Shown in pieces: positions 26,163 to 35,916 of a DNA stretch of 64,000 nt. The notes beneath the pieces were generated by a model, which was not told where the DNA came from, did no database searches, and saw nothing but the letters and a program-made list of their open reading frames with translations. Position numbers and translations under genes: made by a program. This stretch comes from an uncultured bacterium. Its GTDB lineage: Bacteria > Bacillota > Clostridia > Lachnospirales > Lachnospiraceae. Within the stretch, counting starts at the first letter, position 1, and each line of letters begins with the position of its first letter. The stretch lies in the NCBI GenBank assembly GCA_947381965.1, contig CANCXX010000019.1, positions 1 through 64,000 of the forward strand, given 5' to 3'.

Positions 26163-27107
26163 TTACAACTCATTGCTTCTCCGTAAATTAGAATCAAACA
26201 GACGGTTAAAACCCAGCCATCCTGCTTCTGAAGAATTTTCAAGTATTTCTGAAAACGTCTGAAGCTTTGCGTCCGTATTGTCGGCCAGATAAAGCGCCAT
26301 TGCTTCTATGATGGCTGGCTTTTTGGGTGAACCAAACTCATATTCCCCATGATGGGCAAGGATACAGTGTTTTAATTCATTGGCAAGAAGAACAGGGAAT
26401 CCTTCTATTTTGCTGATTTTTTGTGCAACCATTTCTGTGCCGATAACAATATGTCCTAAAAACTGCCCCTCTTCCGTATAATCATTTTGCGGAAAAAGGG
26501 AAATTTCCCTGACCTTTCCAATATCGTGGCACATAGCCGCAGCAGTAAGCAGGTCTTTATCCAGTAAAGGGTATACGCTACAATAATATTGGCACATCTT
26601 CACTATGCTTAAGGTATGCTGCAAAAGGCCTCCCACAAACCCATGATGAATTGTTTTTGCTGCAGAGGATTGTTTAAACAGTTTAATAAAATCCTCATCC
26701 TCCACAAAAAATGCCTGCAAAAGCTGTTTCAGATACTTATTCTGCACCTTTCCTATTAAACTCAGCAGCTCCCCATACATATCCTCAATTGCAAACTTAC
26801 TTACCGGAAGATAATCTGCAGGATTAAATTCCCCTTCCCGGCATTTTCTAATCCTCTTCACATTTACCTGCAGCGCCCCCTGAAAGCTGGTAACATCCCC
26901 GTAAACCTCTATGTAGTCCAATGTGTCAAACTCTGCAATCCCTGCATTGTTGGGATCCCATATTTTAGCATCCAGGGTACCTGTTTTATCCTGCAAAATT
27001 ACATTGTCGTATGCCTTTCCGTTTTTTGTAACCGCAGACTGTTTATGTTTGCAAAGATAAATATCAAATACTCTGTCTCCCTCTTTGTAATCCTTAATAT
27101 ATTTCAT
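26163..27107 (-). CDS. yhaM: YhaM-type 3'-5' exoribonuclease (OB fold plus HD domain)
   Basis: A 314-residue protein with an N-terminal OB-fold nucleic-acid-binding region (FDIYLCKHKQSAVTKNGKAY, then LQDKTGTLDAKIWD) and a C-terminal HD domain (HHGFVGGLLQHTLSI, AAAMCHDIGKVREI, ILAHHGEYEFGSPKKP). This layout and length match YhaM/CBF1, a metal-dependent 3'-5' exoribonuclease of Firmicutes. It lies 36 nt downstream of the HtrA-like gene and is probably co-transcribed from that gene's promoter. Confidence 0.92.
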   Translation of the reverse strand: MKYIKDYKEGDRVFDIYLCKHKQSAVTKNGKAYDNVILQDKTGTLDAKIWDPNNAGIAEFDTLDYIEVYGDVTSFQGALQVNVKRIRKCREGEFNPADYLPVSKFAIEDMYGELLSLIGKVQNKYLKQLLQAFFVEDEDFIKLFKQSSAAKTIHHGFVGGLLQHTLSIVKMCQYYCSVYPLLDKDLLTAAAMCHDIGKVREISLFPQNDYTEEGQFLGHIVIGTEMVAQKISKIEGFPVLLANELKHCILAHHGEYEFGSPKKPAIIEAMALYLADNTDAKLQTFSEILENSSEAGWLGFNRLFDSNLRRSNEL

Positions 27108-27143
27108 TTTGTCTCACCTGTCTCCTTTCCCTATTTATATAGC

Positions 27144-28508
27144 TTACTCCAGAATTCCTAATGTAATGCTTACATCCATCTGTACATACTCATCTTGCCC
27201 CTGCCGCATTAAAGTGACTTCCACTACCTCTTCCGGCTCCTTGTCTTTTAACATATTTACCAGGTCCCCATAAGTGTAAATTTCTTTGCCTTCCATTCCT
27301 GTCAGAACATCCCCGCTTTGAATACCTGCAAGCATTGCAGGAGAATCCATCTCTATCTCTGTAATATATGCCCCAAAAGGTACGCCCAGATTTTCATTTG
27401 CTTCCAGCGTAACGTCCATTCCATGGGTTCCAAGATACGCCTGATCCTTTCCGTTACTCATTCTCTCAATCACTTTCCTAAGCTCCGTAATTCCCAGGGC
27501 GGATATCATATTTTTCATATCATCACTGTTATGTGTGTTATCAATGATGCCAAGCACCTGCCCCTTAACATTCACCAACACGCCTGACGCATATCTGCTC
27601 CCATAAATATCCGTACCCAAAACCCGATAGTAAGAATCCGTCATACCAAGCAGACTGCTGGAAGTGACAATACCATAACAGACAGAATTTGGACTGCCTA
27701 CAGGACTTCCCACCGCAATTACCGGTCTTCCCACAATTGCCCTGCTGCCGGAGCTTGCAGTAAAATCTGCCGGAGCAAGTGTCTCTGCGGTTTCTTTTTT
27801 CAGCTTTTCCAAAGGTACAGAGATGATTGCAAGCCCTGTATTAATGTCCTTTTTCCTAAGTCCCGCCTTTACCTGTTCCCCATTATAAAATGTTACCATA
27901 ATACTTTCCGCTGCAATCACTTTTTCATATTTAACCAGAATCAGTATTTCCTTTTCCAGCTTTGCAACAATAACGCCGGATGTCTGATCCTTGCTTTCAT
28001 AAGGGTCATTAAACCAGTCCAGACCGGAAACAGAGCCAGTTACCGTAACCAGGGACTTTTCCACATTTTCAGCCACATTCGCCATCAGGCTATACATGGC
28101 GGAATAATCATCCATATCAAGTTCCACGCTGTCAAGCAGCTGGGCAATCTGTTCATCATCCAGCTTCACCTCCTTAGGAGGCTCCATTTCGGCTTCCGCC
28201 TCCGCCATTTCTGTGTCATCGGCAAACATATCCTTTGGGAGAATTTCTTCTGTTTCCGCCGGGAACTCAATAGGCGCCGGCTCTTCCTCCGGGTAAAGCC
28301 AGTTGCTGATAACCGGCTCCAAAATCAGAAAGGTCAGACAGGCAACCAAAGAAAAAAGCACCGCCATTGCCGCTGTAACAAGAGTTCTTCTAAGAAGTTT
28401 TTTCTTATTGACAGGGCGCTGTTTAATTTTTTCCGTTATAAAATCAGAATCCTGCTTCCGGATTTTATTTTCCGGTCCCATTTCCTTTTTTTGTTCTGTA
28501 TCATACAT
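27144..28508 (-). CDS. HtrA-like membrane-anchored PDZ protein with a lost catalytic triad
   Basis: A 454-residue protein with a cytoplasmic basic N-terminus, one membrane segment (TLVTAAMAVLFSLVACLTFL), an acidic linker, a trypsin-like domain and a C-terminal PDZ domain (FGAYITEIEMDSPAMLAGIQ, SGDVLTGMEGKEIYTYGDLV). Aligned by eye to HtrA/DegP, the NNHVV histidine region reads VKYEKVI, the TDLAVLK aspartate region reads NTGLAII, and GNSGGPLLN reads RYASGVLVN, so histidine, aspartate and serine all appear replaced. It is therefore probably a non-proteolytic binding protein. I prefer ATG 28508 over ATG 28580, because the promoter places the transcript start within a few bases of 28580. It precedes yhaM. 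Confidence 0.82.
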   Translation of the reverse strand: MYDTEQKKEMGPENKIRKQDSDFITEKIKQRPVNKKKLLRRTLVTAAMAVLFSLVACLTFLILEPVISNWLYPEEEPAPIEFPAETEEILPKDMFADDTEMAEAEAEMEPPKEVKLDDEQIAQLLDSVELDMDDYSAMYSLMANVAENVEKSLVTVTGSVSGLDWFNDPYESKDQTSGVIVAKLEKEILILVKYEKVIAAESIMVTFYNGEQVKAGLRKKDINTGLAIISVPLEKLKKETAETLAPADFTASSGSRAIVGRPVIAVGSPVGSPNSVCYGIVTSSSLLGMTDSYYRVLGTDIYGSRYASGVLVNVKGQVLGIIDNTHNSDDMKNMISALGITELRKVIERMSNGKDQAYLGTHGMDVTLEANENLGVPFGAYITEIEMDSPAMLAGIQSGDVLTGMEGKEIYTYGDLVNMLKDKEPEEVVEVTLMRQGQDEYVQMDVSITLGILE

Positions 28509-28588
28509 AAAAAATACCAGTCTTTCACATATCTGCTTTTTAAATATACGCCAATTTTGCTGCATGGAAATGCAGAACATTCCTTATC

Positions 28589-28617
28589 AGTATAGCCCTT
28601 TTTGATAACAATGTAAA
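28589..28617 (-). promoter_or_regulatory. promoter of the HtrA-like gene and yhaM
   Basis: On the minus strand TTTACA (28617-28612) and TATACT (28594-28589) are 17 nt apart. Transcription should begin near 28582, which argues for the downstream start codon of the HtrA-like gene. Confidence 0.7.
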
Positions 28618-28647
28618 TTTGATTTCCGTGCTTTTATACCCTTTACA

Positions 28648-28680
28648 TAAAAAAAACATTGAAAACGCTAATTTCCAATG
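28648..28680 (-). terminator. terminator of tRNA-Pro
   Basis: On the minus strand CATTGGAAA pairs with TTTTCAATG (one bulge) around TTAGCG and is followed by a run of eight T, 6 nt past the tRNA 3' end. Confidence 0.8.
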
Positions 28681-28686
28681 CTTTAA

Positions 28687-28760
<74 letters not shown>

Positions 28761-28858
28761 TAACCTTATGACAATGTTCATCATACAATTTTTACAGCCA
28801 AATGTCAATGTTTGGAACATAATATTTTTTATTTTCTTATATCTTCAAGCACGCTCTA

Positions 28859-28925
28859 ACAGGCTGGTCCGTAAAATATAAATTCTTTTAACTATAACCT
28901 TTTACTGTATTTCAGACCAGCCTGT
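28859..28925. repeat. 11-bp inverted repeat downstream of the antiporter operon
   Basis: ACAGGCTGGTC (28859-28869) and GACCAGCCTGT (28915-28925) can pair across a 45-nt AT-rich loop, 14 nt after the last antiporter gene. No U-run follows on either strand, so it may be a 3'-end stabilising stem rather than a terminator. Nothing else is seen between 28763 and 28938. Confidence 0.5.
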
Positions 28926-28938
28926 AAAAACAATACAT

Positions 28939-31062
28939 TTAATGCTGTAATAAAAGATAAATCACCGTAATCAAAAGCCCGATGCAGAACAGTAAAAGCG
29001 CAAAGGACATACTTCTGCCTATAATTGCGCTGTCTTCTGACCATTCCTCGTGAATCAGGGCATATTTGTGTTCATAGTCCACATTTTTAGGCCGCTTTTT
29101 CCATATTGTGGCATTGGCCGCCCTCTCAAGTCCATTGACAAAGCACCCCAGGGCATGGGTAACAGCCGTTCCTTCCTCCAGCTCACAGGGCAGTTTACTG
29201 TCCTTATAAACCGTCTTCCGCAGAGCCACAACAATGAAATCAACCAGACTGTCCAAAATCCGGCAAAAAACGCCGGATACAAATGGAAGCGCGCCAAGCA
29301 AAATGGGACGGTAAATATAGTCTTCCAAATCCAAATATTTATACCATCTGTTCACATACACCCTGCCTTCCGGTGTTTTTTTCATAAGCCACAGCCTGAC
29401 AACTATCAGATAAACCAATGCGCCTATAAAAAGAGAAATGGCGGCGCCCTTCAAATTTGTCAGGTTAAACCATAAAACCCTCTCTCCGCCTCCCTGTGCC
29501 TGCATAAATCCCTGCCCCAAATCTGCCAGGGGACTCATAATAAGATTGGGGAACATTCCCATTACCGGAAGCAGCACTGCACTTAAAGTAAGAGCAGTCC
29601 CACTTACCTTATTCATATATCTTCCCTTTAATCTGTCAAACCCATCCTGTACGGCTCTGTCGTGATTTTTTTCCAGGAACAATGCCACATAAAGCTTTGT
29701 CATATAAGCCACCGTAAGGCCGCCGCTTATAAGAAAAGCCCATTCAATTCCCTTCATCGCTGATACGCCAAAAATGCCAGAAGCGGCGCCTGTCTTTATA
29801 AGTTCAAGATACTCCACAATACTTTCATGAATAAGGGTTTTGCTGATATATCCATTAAAGAGGGGAACCCCGCCAATTCCAAAGGCGCCCATCAGAAATA
29901 TAAAATGAAGAAGCGGCTTTTTCCTGCCAAATCCTCTGATATCATTTAAATCAAGCTTATGCACATTCATAAACACCACACCTGCAGCCATAAACAGTAC
30001 CAGCTTAATCAGAGAATGGTTCACCATATGAAGAAGGCTTCCCCTAACCGCAAGCGCATTTTCCCCTCCCAAAAGTCCAAGCAGCCCCACTCCCACCAGA
30101 ATAAATCCTATCTGGGAAACAGAGGAACAGGCAAGGGTCCTCTTTAAGTCCACGGAAAACAGTGCCAGCACTGCTCCCGTTACCATCGTAAATACACCAA
30201 TTGTCAATATCAGGCTGCCCCAAAGACCATTGCCCTTAAATAGATAACCGGAAAGAACCAGTATTCCAAACATTCCCCCTTTCGTGAGAATCCCTGACAA
30301 AAGAGCCGATGCCGGCGCCGGCGCCACAGGATGCGCTTTGGGAAGCCAGATATGCAACGGAAAAGCCCCTGCCTTTGCTCCAAAACCAAAAAACATACAA
30401 ATCCCGGCAGCCCACAACCGTTTTTTGGCAGCTGCCTGGGGCAGGCTGGTGTATGCGGCAGGGTTGCCGGATACACCGGCAAGCGCCTTAAATTCCAATG
30501 TTCCCGTCACACTGTACAAAAGGAAAATTCCCATAAGCATTACAAGACCACCGATAACCGCCACCGCCAGATATGTGCCCGCCGCCCTTAATGACTCCTT
30601 CCGTTCATCCTGGGCAACCCACACATAAGAGGTAAATGACATTAGTTCAAAGAAAATAAAAGTTGTATAAAAGTCAGCAGACAAAAATACCCCTTCCACC
30701 GCTCCCAAGGTCAAAAGCAAAAACAGATAATACCTGTTTCTGTTCCGGTAATGAGAAAAATATTCTTTGGAGAACAAAGTACTCATAAACCACATAAACG
30801 CCGCTATCAATCCATAAAGTGACCGGAAGCCATCCAGCGCAAAAGACAATCCCATCCCGCACACTTCCGGGATTTTTACCACCATGGAATAATCTCCCTT
30901 AGTTATCACATAAATCAAAAGAAAAAGAAAGAGCAGACATTCGATTCCTGTTGCCACATCCGCCAGTAAATCCCGTATATTCTTATTTTTCCTGCCCGAC
31001 AGATAGCAGGCAATGGCAGATACCATAGGAAAAAGCACGCCGCCACAAAGCAATAATCCCAT
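28939..31062 (-). CDS. large NuoL/HyfB-like proton-pumping subunit (antiporter subunit 4)
   Basis: A 707-residue membrane protein of the complex I ND2/ND4/ND5 family. The core has about 14 membrane segments, with the discontinuous-helix signature FPLHIWLPKAHPVAPAPASA and LSGILTKGGMFGILV carrying the conserved lysine. The C-terminal about 200 residues extend past the usual NuoM length, with a cytosolic stretch (VYVNRWYKYLDLEDYIYRPI) and a final membrane helix, as in NuoL- or HyfB-type subunits. It is the last gene of the operon, 12 nt after the preceding one, with AGGAGG before ATG 31062. Confidence 0.87.
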   Translation of the reverse strand: MGLLLCGGVLFPMVSAIACYLSGRKNKNIRDLLADVATGIECLLFLFLLIYVITKGDYSMVVKIPEVCGMGLSFALDGFRSLYGLIAAFMWFMSTLFSKEYFSHYRNRNRYYLFLLLTLGAVEGVFLSADFYTTFIFFELMSFTSYVWVAQDERKESLRAAGTYLAVAVIGGLVMLMGIFLLYSVTGTLEFKALAGVSGNPAAYTSLPQAAAKKRLWAAGICMFFGFGAKAGAFPLHIWLPKAHPVAPAPASALLSGILTKGGMFGILVLSGYLFKGNGLWGSLILTIGVFTMVTGAVLALFSVDLKRTLACSSVSQIGFILVGVGLLGLLGGENALAVRGSLLHMVNHSLIKLVLFMAAGVVFMNVHKLDLNDIRGFGRKKPLLHFIFLMGAFGIGGVPLFNGYISKTLIHESIVEYLELIKTGAASGIFGVSAMKGIEWAFLISGGLTVAYMTKLYVALFLEKNHDRAVQDGFDRLKGRYMNKVSGTALTLSAVLLPVMGMFPNLIMSPLADLGQGFMQAQGGGERVLWFNLTNLKGAAISLFIGALVYLIVVRLWLMKKTPEGRVYVNRWYKYLDLEDYIYRPILLGALPFVSGVFCRILDSLVDFIVVALRKTVYKDSKLPCELEEGTAVTHALGCFVNGLERAANATIWKKRPKNVDYEHKYALIHEEWSEDSAIIGRSMSFALLLFCIGLLITVIYLLLQH

Positions 31063-31074
31063 AATCTTTTCCTC

Positions 31075-32538
31075 CTAATACACACCTGCGGCCACATCTG
31101 AAAAAAACTTTACGGCGGGCCCGGAATAAAGACCAAACGACAAAATAAAAACAGTAAACACAAATAACGGAACCAGCATTTTCCAATTAGGGTCCCTGAC
31201 CCCATCCGGTATTCTCTTATCAAACCCCTCTCCCGGAAAAAAGGCGCGCACCACGATTGTCAGCATATAAATGGCTGTCAGAAGCGCCGACACCAAAAGG
31301 CATACAATTCCAAAATAAGCAATTTCATTACCGCTTTCCACTGCTGCCGATGCCAGATTCCATTTACTTACAAACCCGGCAAGCCCCGGCACACCCATAA
31401 GCGCAAATGAGGAAACGGTAAATACACCGAAAACGCAAGGCATCTGATAGCCCATTCCATCAAGCTCATGAACATAGTGCTTATCCGCCTGGTGCATAAT
31501 TGCACCTGCACAGAAAAAGGAACTGATTTTCATTATCGCATGAAAAACCAGATGACAAACCGCTCCTGTCATCCCAAGGGGCGTCATAATCGTTACTCCA
31601 AACAATATATAGGACAAATTACTGATAGTGGAATAGGCAAGCCTTCTTTTTATATGTGTTTCCTTTACCGCACGGCTGCACCCGTAAACTATGGTAAACA
31701 TTACAATCAGCATTACCGTATTTTGTGCCCAGGTTCCCTTTAAAAAATCAGTTCCAAAACTGTAATAAGTCAAACGTATAATGGCAAAGGCGCCAGATTT
31801 TACAACTGCAACTGCATGGAGAAGGGCTGTTACCGGCGTAGGCGCAACTCCTGCGTCAGGAAGCCAGGAATTAAAGGGGCAGATGGCTGCTTTTACTCCA
31901 AACCCCATAAAGGCAATCACATAAATTAATAAAAGCACATTAGTTCTCTCTCCAATCCTCACCACGTCAAGTACACCGCCCAAAACAAACTCGGTAGTGT
32001 TTCCATATATAATCACAAATATTAAACCAATAAAAGCAAACGCAGCGCCGCCAAGCGAATAATAAAGATACTTCCGGCTTGCAAGTATTGCTTCTCTTGT
32101 AAGAGTGTGCATCACAAGAGGAACCGTAACCAGTGTCAGCAGTTCATAAAAAAAATACATGGTAAGCAGATTTGCCGCAAAAGAAATTCCCAGGGTTATT
32201 CCGTAAGTCATAGTGTAAAACATAAAAAACATTCTTTCATGCTCTTCTTTTGTCATATATTCAAAAGCATATAAAGTGGCAAATGGCCATAATGCAGAAA
32301 CCAGCCCGCCAAATACCATGCTCATTCCATCTACTTTAAAGCTGATGGACAGATTTCCTGTAAAGTTGGCCAGAGTAAAAATGCTTTCTGACCTGTGCAT
32401 CAGCAGATACCAGACTAAAATACTGTTTATTACTACTGCTGCTTCCAGAAAAATTTCCATAAAGTTCCGCTTTTTAAAGGGAACCAGAAACACAAACGCC
32501 CCCGCAATTACGGGAATTAAAATAACCAGCAATATCAT
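31075..32538 (-). CDS. NuoM/MrpD-like proton-pumping subunit (antiporter subunit 3)
   Basis: A 487-residue polytopic protein of the ND4/MrpD family. The key helix reads FGVKAAICPFNSWLPDAGVA: the histidine normally found before WLP is asparagine and the AH pair is AG, so its proton path may differ from its two neighbours. LLHAVAVVKSGAFAIIRL retains the pump lysine. It starts at ATG 32538 behind GGGGGAGG and follows subunit 2 by 16 nt. Confidence 0.87.
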   Translation of the reverse strand: MILLVILIPVIAGAFVFLVPFKKRNFMEIFLEAAVVINSILVWYLLMHRSESIFTLANFTGNLSISFKVDGMSMVFGGLVSALWPFATLYAFEYMTKEEHERMFFMFYTMTYGITLGISFAANLLTMYFFYELLTLVTVPLVMHTLTREAILASRKYLYYSLGGAAFAFIGLIFVIIYGNTTEFVLGGVLDVVRIGERTNVLLLIYVIAFMGFGVKAAICPFNSWLPDAGVAPTPVTALLHAVAVVKSGAFAIIRLTYYSFGTDFLKGTWAQNTVMLIVMFTIVYGCSRAVKETHIKRRLAYSTISNLSYILFGVTIMTPLGMTGAVCHLVFHAIMKISSFFCAGAIMHQADKHYVHELDGMGYQMPCVFGVFTVSSFALMGVPGLAGFVSKWNLASAAVESGNEIAYFGIVCLLVSALLTAIYMLTIVVRAFFPGEGFDKRIPDGVRDPNWKMLVPLFVFTVFILSFGLYSGPAVKFFSDVAAGVY

Positions 32539-32554
32539 AACTGCCTCCCCCTTC

Positions 32555-34027
32555 CTAAATAATCTTTTTTATGATATCCGCCAGAAATCCGGTTACCAGA
32601 TTTGGGAACAGGCCCATCAGCAGGCACAGCATGGTCAGAATCAACACTGGCACCGTCATAAAAAGAGAAGGTTCCTTTTTCTTAAGTGTCCCATAATCAT
32701 AATCTTCTCCCGGAAAGAATCCGGCAATCGTAACAGGCAGCAGATACCCTGCCGTAAGAAGGGCGCTTACCAGCAGAATCGCCGGCCCTGCCCAGTAAAA
32801 CCAACTAATACCGGAGTTTAAGGCGCCCACCGCCAAATACCATTTGCTGATAAATCCCCCTGTAGGCGGAATACCGATAAGCCCCAGGGACACAATGGTA
32901 TAGCACCAAATAAGAACAGGCATTTCCTTTCCAATTCCCTTTAGTTCCCCTACTTTCGTCTTCCCTGTCATATAAATGACAGCACCCACGCAGAGGAATA
33001 ATGCGGCTTTAATAAATCCATGACAGAGTACATGAAGCAGCCCGCCGTTCAAAGAACCGGCGTCCATCACTGCAAGGCCAAACAAAATATAGGACAGCTG
33101 GCTTACCGTAGAATAGGCCAGACGTTTTTTCAGTAATGGTTCCCGGTAGGCAAGCACAGAACCCAGAAAGACTGTTGTCAGTGTCAATATCATCCATACC
33201 GTCTGTACCCATGTTCCTCTTAAAAACGATGCTCCAAATATAAAATAAACAATTCTTACTACCGCAAGCACCCCTGCCTTTACAATTACTGCTGAAAGCA
33301 CTGCCGAAGCAGGTGCAGGGGCCACTGGATGAGCTGCAGGCAGCCACGCGTGCATGGGGAACATTCCTGCCTTTACTCCAAAACCAATCAACATTACAAA
33401 AGCAATCACCAGAAAAATTTCCTGGTGGGCCGCTGCCGCTTCCGCGCTGAATACACCTCCGGGGCTAAAGGTCAGCGTATTTCCGTATCTTTCAATAAAA
33501 TAAATGCCAAACAGCGCCATATAAGCCCCGCACAGAGAATAAAACAAGTACTTAAGTCCTGCCATTACAGCCTCCCTGCTGCCATTATGAAGCACTAAAG
33601 GCAGAGAAGTCAGAGTCAGCATTTCAAAGAATAAATAAAATGTTATCAAATTGCCTGCAAAGCAAAGAGCATTTAACACGCCAAAAACAATCAGTAAATA
33701 TCCGTAATAACGCTTTTCTTTTTTTTCATGTTTCATATATTCAAAAGAAAAGAACCCGGCACAAAGAAAAACAATTACTGTCACCGATGAAAAAATCACA
33801 CTAATCTCGTCCACCTTAAATAAAACCGGAAGCCTGTCTGTCAGATTAAACAAAGTCAGCATCCCTCCCTGCGACATGCAAAGAGCCATAACTACCAATA
33901 CCGCTGATACCAGCAAGGCACCTCCGGTTACTGTCAGAAGAATTTTTCTGTTTTTTATTTCTCTGCACAAAAGAAGGCATAAACCTGCAAAAACAGGAAA
34001 ACAAATTGATATTATCATATAATACAT
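32555..34027 (-). CDS. NuoM/MrpD-like proton-pumping subunit (antiporter subunit 2)
   Basis: A 490-residue polytopic protein of the ND4/MrpD family with a full signature (FGVKAGMFPMHAWLPAAHPV, then APASAVLSAVIVKAG). ATG 34027, with AAGGGGG 7 nt upstream, is the likely start; the open frame back to 34069 would overlap the previous gene. Its sequence is closer to the 707-residue subunit than to subunit 1, judged by the shared HPVAPAPASA segment. Confidence 0.87.
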   Translation of the reverse strand: MYYMIISICFPVFAGLCLLLCREIKNRKILLTVTGGALLVSAVLVVMALCMSQGGMLTLFNLTDRLPVLFKVDEISVIFSSVTVIVFLCAGFFSFEYMKHEKKEKRYYGYLLIVFGVLNALCFAGNLITFYLFFEMLTLTSLPLVLHNGSREAVMAGLKYLFYSLCGAYMALFGIYFIERYGNTLTFSPGGVFSAEAAAAHQEIFLVIAFVMLIGFGVKAGMFPMHAWLPAAHPVAPAPASAVLSAVIVKAGVLAVVRIVYFIFGASFLRGTWVQTVWMILTLTTVFLGSVLAYREPLLKKRLAYSTVSQLSYILFGLAVMDAGSLNGGLLHVLCHGFIKAALFLCVGAVIYMTGKTKVGELKGIGKEMPVLIWCYTIVSLGLIGIPPTGGFISKWYLAVGALNSGISWFYWAGPAILLVSALLTAGYLLPVTIAGFFPGEDYDYGTLKKKEPSLFMTVPVLILTMLCLLMGLFPNLVTGFLADIIKKII

Positions 34028-34040
34028 ATAAAATACCCCC

Positions 34041-35540
34041 TTAAGAGAACATGCCAAGGCCCTGGCCAATTAAATCAACCACAGGCTGGGAACTCACTCC
34101 CAGAAACACATTCAAAACAATAAAGAAAACCAGCGTCAACGCATACATCTTCATATTATTAAAGGAAATACTTTCACTTCCAGCTGTGGTATTCTCCACT
34201 GGTGTGTAAATACGGATAACCGTTTTCATAAAATAAATTGCATTTAAAATGGTACTGATGCCAAGGACAATCAACGCAGGCAGCATTTTCCCCTCATTCT
34301 GCACTGCCGCCTGTGCAAACAAAAGCTTACTGATAAACCCTGAAAATAAAGGAACGCCTACCATTGACAGGGAGCCAACCGTAAACGCCACTCCTGCCCA
34401 TTTATTTCTAAATGCCGCACCGGTTAAATCAATAAATTTTCTGCTGCCCCCTGACACATCTGTAAGGCCAATCGCAGATATAAATAACAAAGACTTGGTT
34501 GCCGCATGGGATAAAATATGGAATACGCTTGCCCCCATTCCGGCCTCCGTACCCATTCCAATCCCCATATAAATATAGCCAATCTGCGCCACTGATGAAA
34601 AGGAAATCATTCTTCTTACATCATTTTCCTTTATTGCGCTTAAGGAGCCAAAAATCATTCCCATCAGCCCAAATATAAACAGCACATTGATAATTTTGCT
34701 TTCATTAAATACCTGAACGCCAATTACCCTGTAGATAATTTTAATCAGCAGGAATATGTATCCTTTGGATACCAGACTGGACAAAATAGCTGCTGAAGAC
34801 ACAGTAGAATACCCATAGGCATCTGTCAGCCATCCATGAAAAGGAAACAGCGCGCTTTTAATTGCAAGTCCCACACTCATAAGCGCAATGGTAACAAGCA
34901 AAGGGATTCTGTACTCCCCTGACTGTACAATCGCTGTTACCTGTTCTCTAATATTATTCATCAGAAGATGCCCTGTCAGATCATACAGCATGCAGATTCC
35001 CATCAGCAAAAGACCCGACCCCAATAGACTCATAATCATATACCTGGCGGAAGCTTTGATTGTTCTGCCGTTTTGTCTGATCATAATGAGCCCGCAGGCA
35101 GCAATGGTATTAATCTCCACAAACACATAGGCGGTAAACAAGTCATTGGTATACACAAGGGCCAGAAGCGAGGAAAGCAAAAGGTCAGAGAGCACATAAT
35201 ACAGAAAGGTTTTTCCCTCTTCCACCTCCTCCGACAGCTTCTTTCTGCCCCCTTCCAGAGACAGCAGCATTATTACACAGAAAAACAAAGCCATAAATGC
35301 TTCTAAAACCCCGGCCCGGATTTCATTTCCCCAGGGAGCCGGAAATCTTCCCATTACATAAACATAGGCTCCTCCATGGGCAATGGTATAGCCCAAAGTA
35401 CAAAGACTTAAATAGGATACCACAAGGATCAATAAAATATTTACCAGCCTTGCCGCCCTCTTTCTAAGGCCTGAGCTTATAATTCCGGCAAACAGACACA
35501 GCAAAATGGAAACTGCCGGAAAATTCTGTACCAAGTCCAT
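34041..35540 (-). CDS. NuoM/MrpD-like proton-pumping subunit (antiporter subunit 1)
   Basis: A 499-residue polytopic protein of the same family. The signature segment is IKSALFPFHGWLTDAYGYST with SSLVSKGYIFLLIK, the form typical of MrpD/MbhH-like subunits. TMKE and NDVRRMISFSSVAQIGYI are the other conserved blocks. It starts at ATG 35540, 1 nt-scale distance from the stop of the MrpC-like gene, with GGAGGGG upstream. Confidence 0.87.
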   Translation of the reverse strand: MDLVQNFPAVSILLCLFAGIISSGLRKRAARLVNILLILVVSYLSLCTLGYTIAHGGAYVYVMGRFPAPWGNEIRAGVLEAFMALFFCVIMLLSLEGGRKKLSEEVEEGKTFLYYVLSDLLLSSLLALVYTNDLFTAYVFVEINTIAACGLIMIRQNGRTIKASARYMIMSLLGSGLLLMGICMLYDLTGHLLMNNIREQVTAIVQSGEYRIPLLVTIALMSVGLAIKSALFPFHGWLTDAYGYSTVSSAAILSSLVSKGYIFLLIKIIYRVIGVQVFNESKIINVLFIFGLMGMIFGSLSAIKENDVRRMISFSSVAQIGYIYMGIGMGTEAGMGASVFHILSHAATKSLLFISAIGLTDVSGGSRKFIDLTGAAFRNKWAGVAFTVGSLSMVGVPLFSGFISKLLFAQAAVQNEGKMLPALIVLGISTILNAIYFMKTVIRIYTPVENTTAGSESISFNNMKMYALTLVFFIVLNVFLGVSSQPVVDLIGQGLGMFS

Positions 35541-35915
35541 TTACAGCCCCTCCTTTAACAGCCGGATATTGATTTCATCCAAATCCAGCGTATGATAGCG
35601 CTGATACAGACGAATTGTAATAGAAAGCATCAGAGCGCTTACTGATACGGATACCACAATTCCTGTAAGCACTAAGCCGCTTGGAATGGGATTGATATAT
35701 GCCTCCATACTCTGAACTCCGTCCACAACAATAGGCGCCACACGTCCTTCAATATATCCTTTTTCTGCCAGAAACAAATAAACCGCAGTATCCATAATAT
35801 TAAGGCCAATAATTTTTTTGATCAGGTTACTTTGCAGCAGCAGATTTCCAAAGCCAATCCCAAACAAAATCATTGCCACCGCCTCCCCATAATTTGAAAA
35901 AAGATTTGCTCCCAT
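35541..35915 (-). CDS. MrpC/NuoK-like subunit
   Basis: A 124-residue protein with three membrane segments of the MrpC/NuoK/MbhG family: FGIGFGNLLLQSNLIKKIIG, IMDTAVYLFLAEKGY and LTGIVVSVSVSALMLSITIR. NuoK homologues contain conserved membrane glutamates. I choose ATG 35915 (GGAGGGGAGG upstream) over the frame back to 35954. It follows the fused B-type gene by 1 nt. Confidence 0.88.
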   Translation of the reverse strand: MGANLFSNYGEAVAMILFGIGFGNLLLQSNLIKKIIGLNIMDTAVYLFLAEKGYIEGRVAPIVVDGVQSMEAYINPIPSGLVLTGIVVSVSVSALMLSITIRLYQRYHTLDLDEINIRLLKEGL

Positions 35916-35916
35916 T

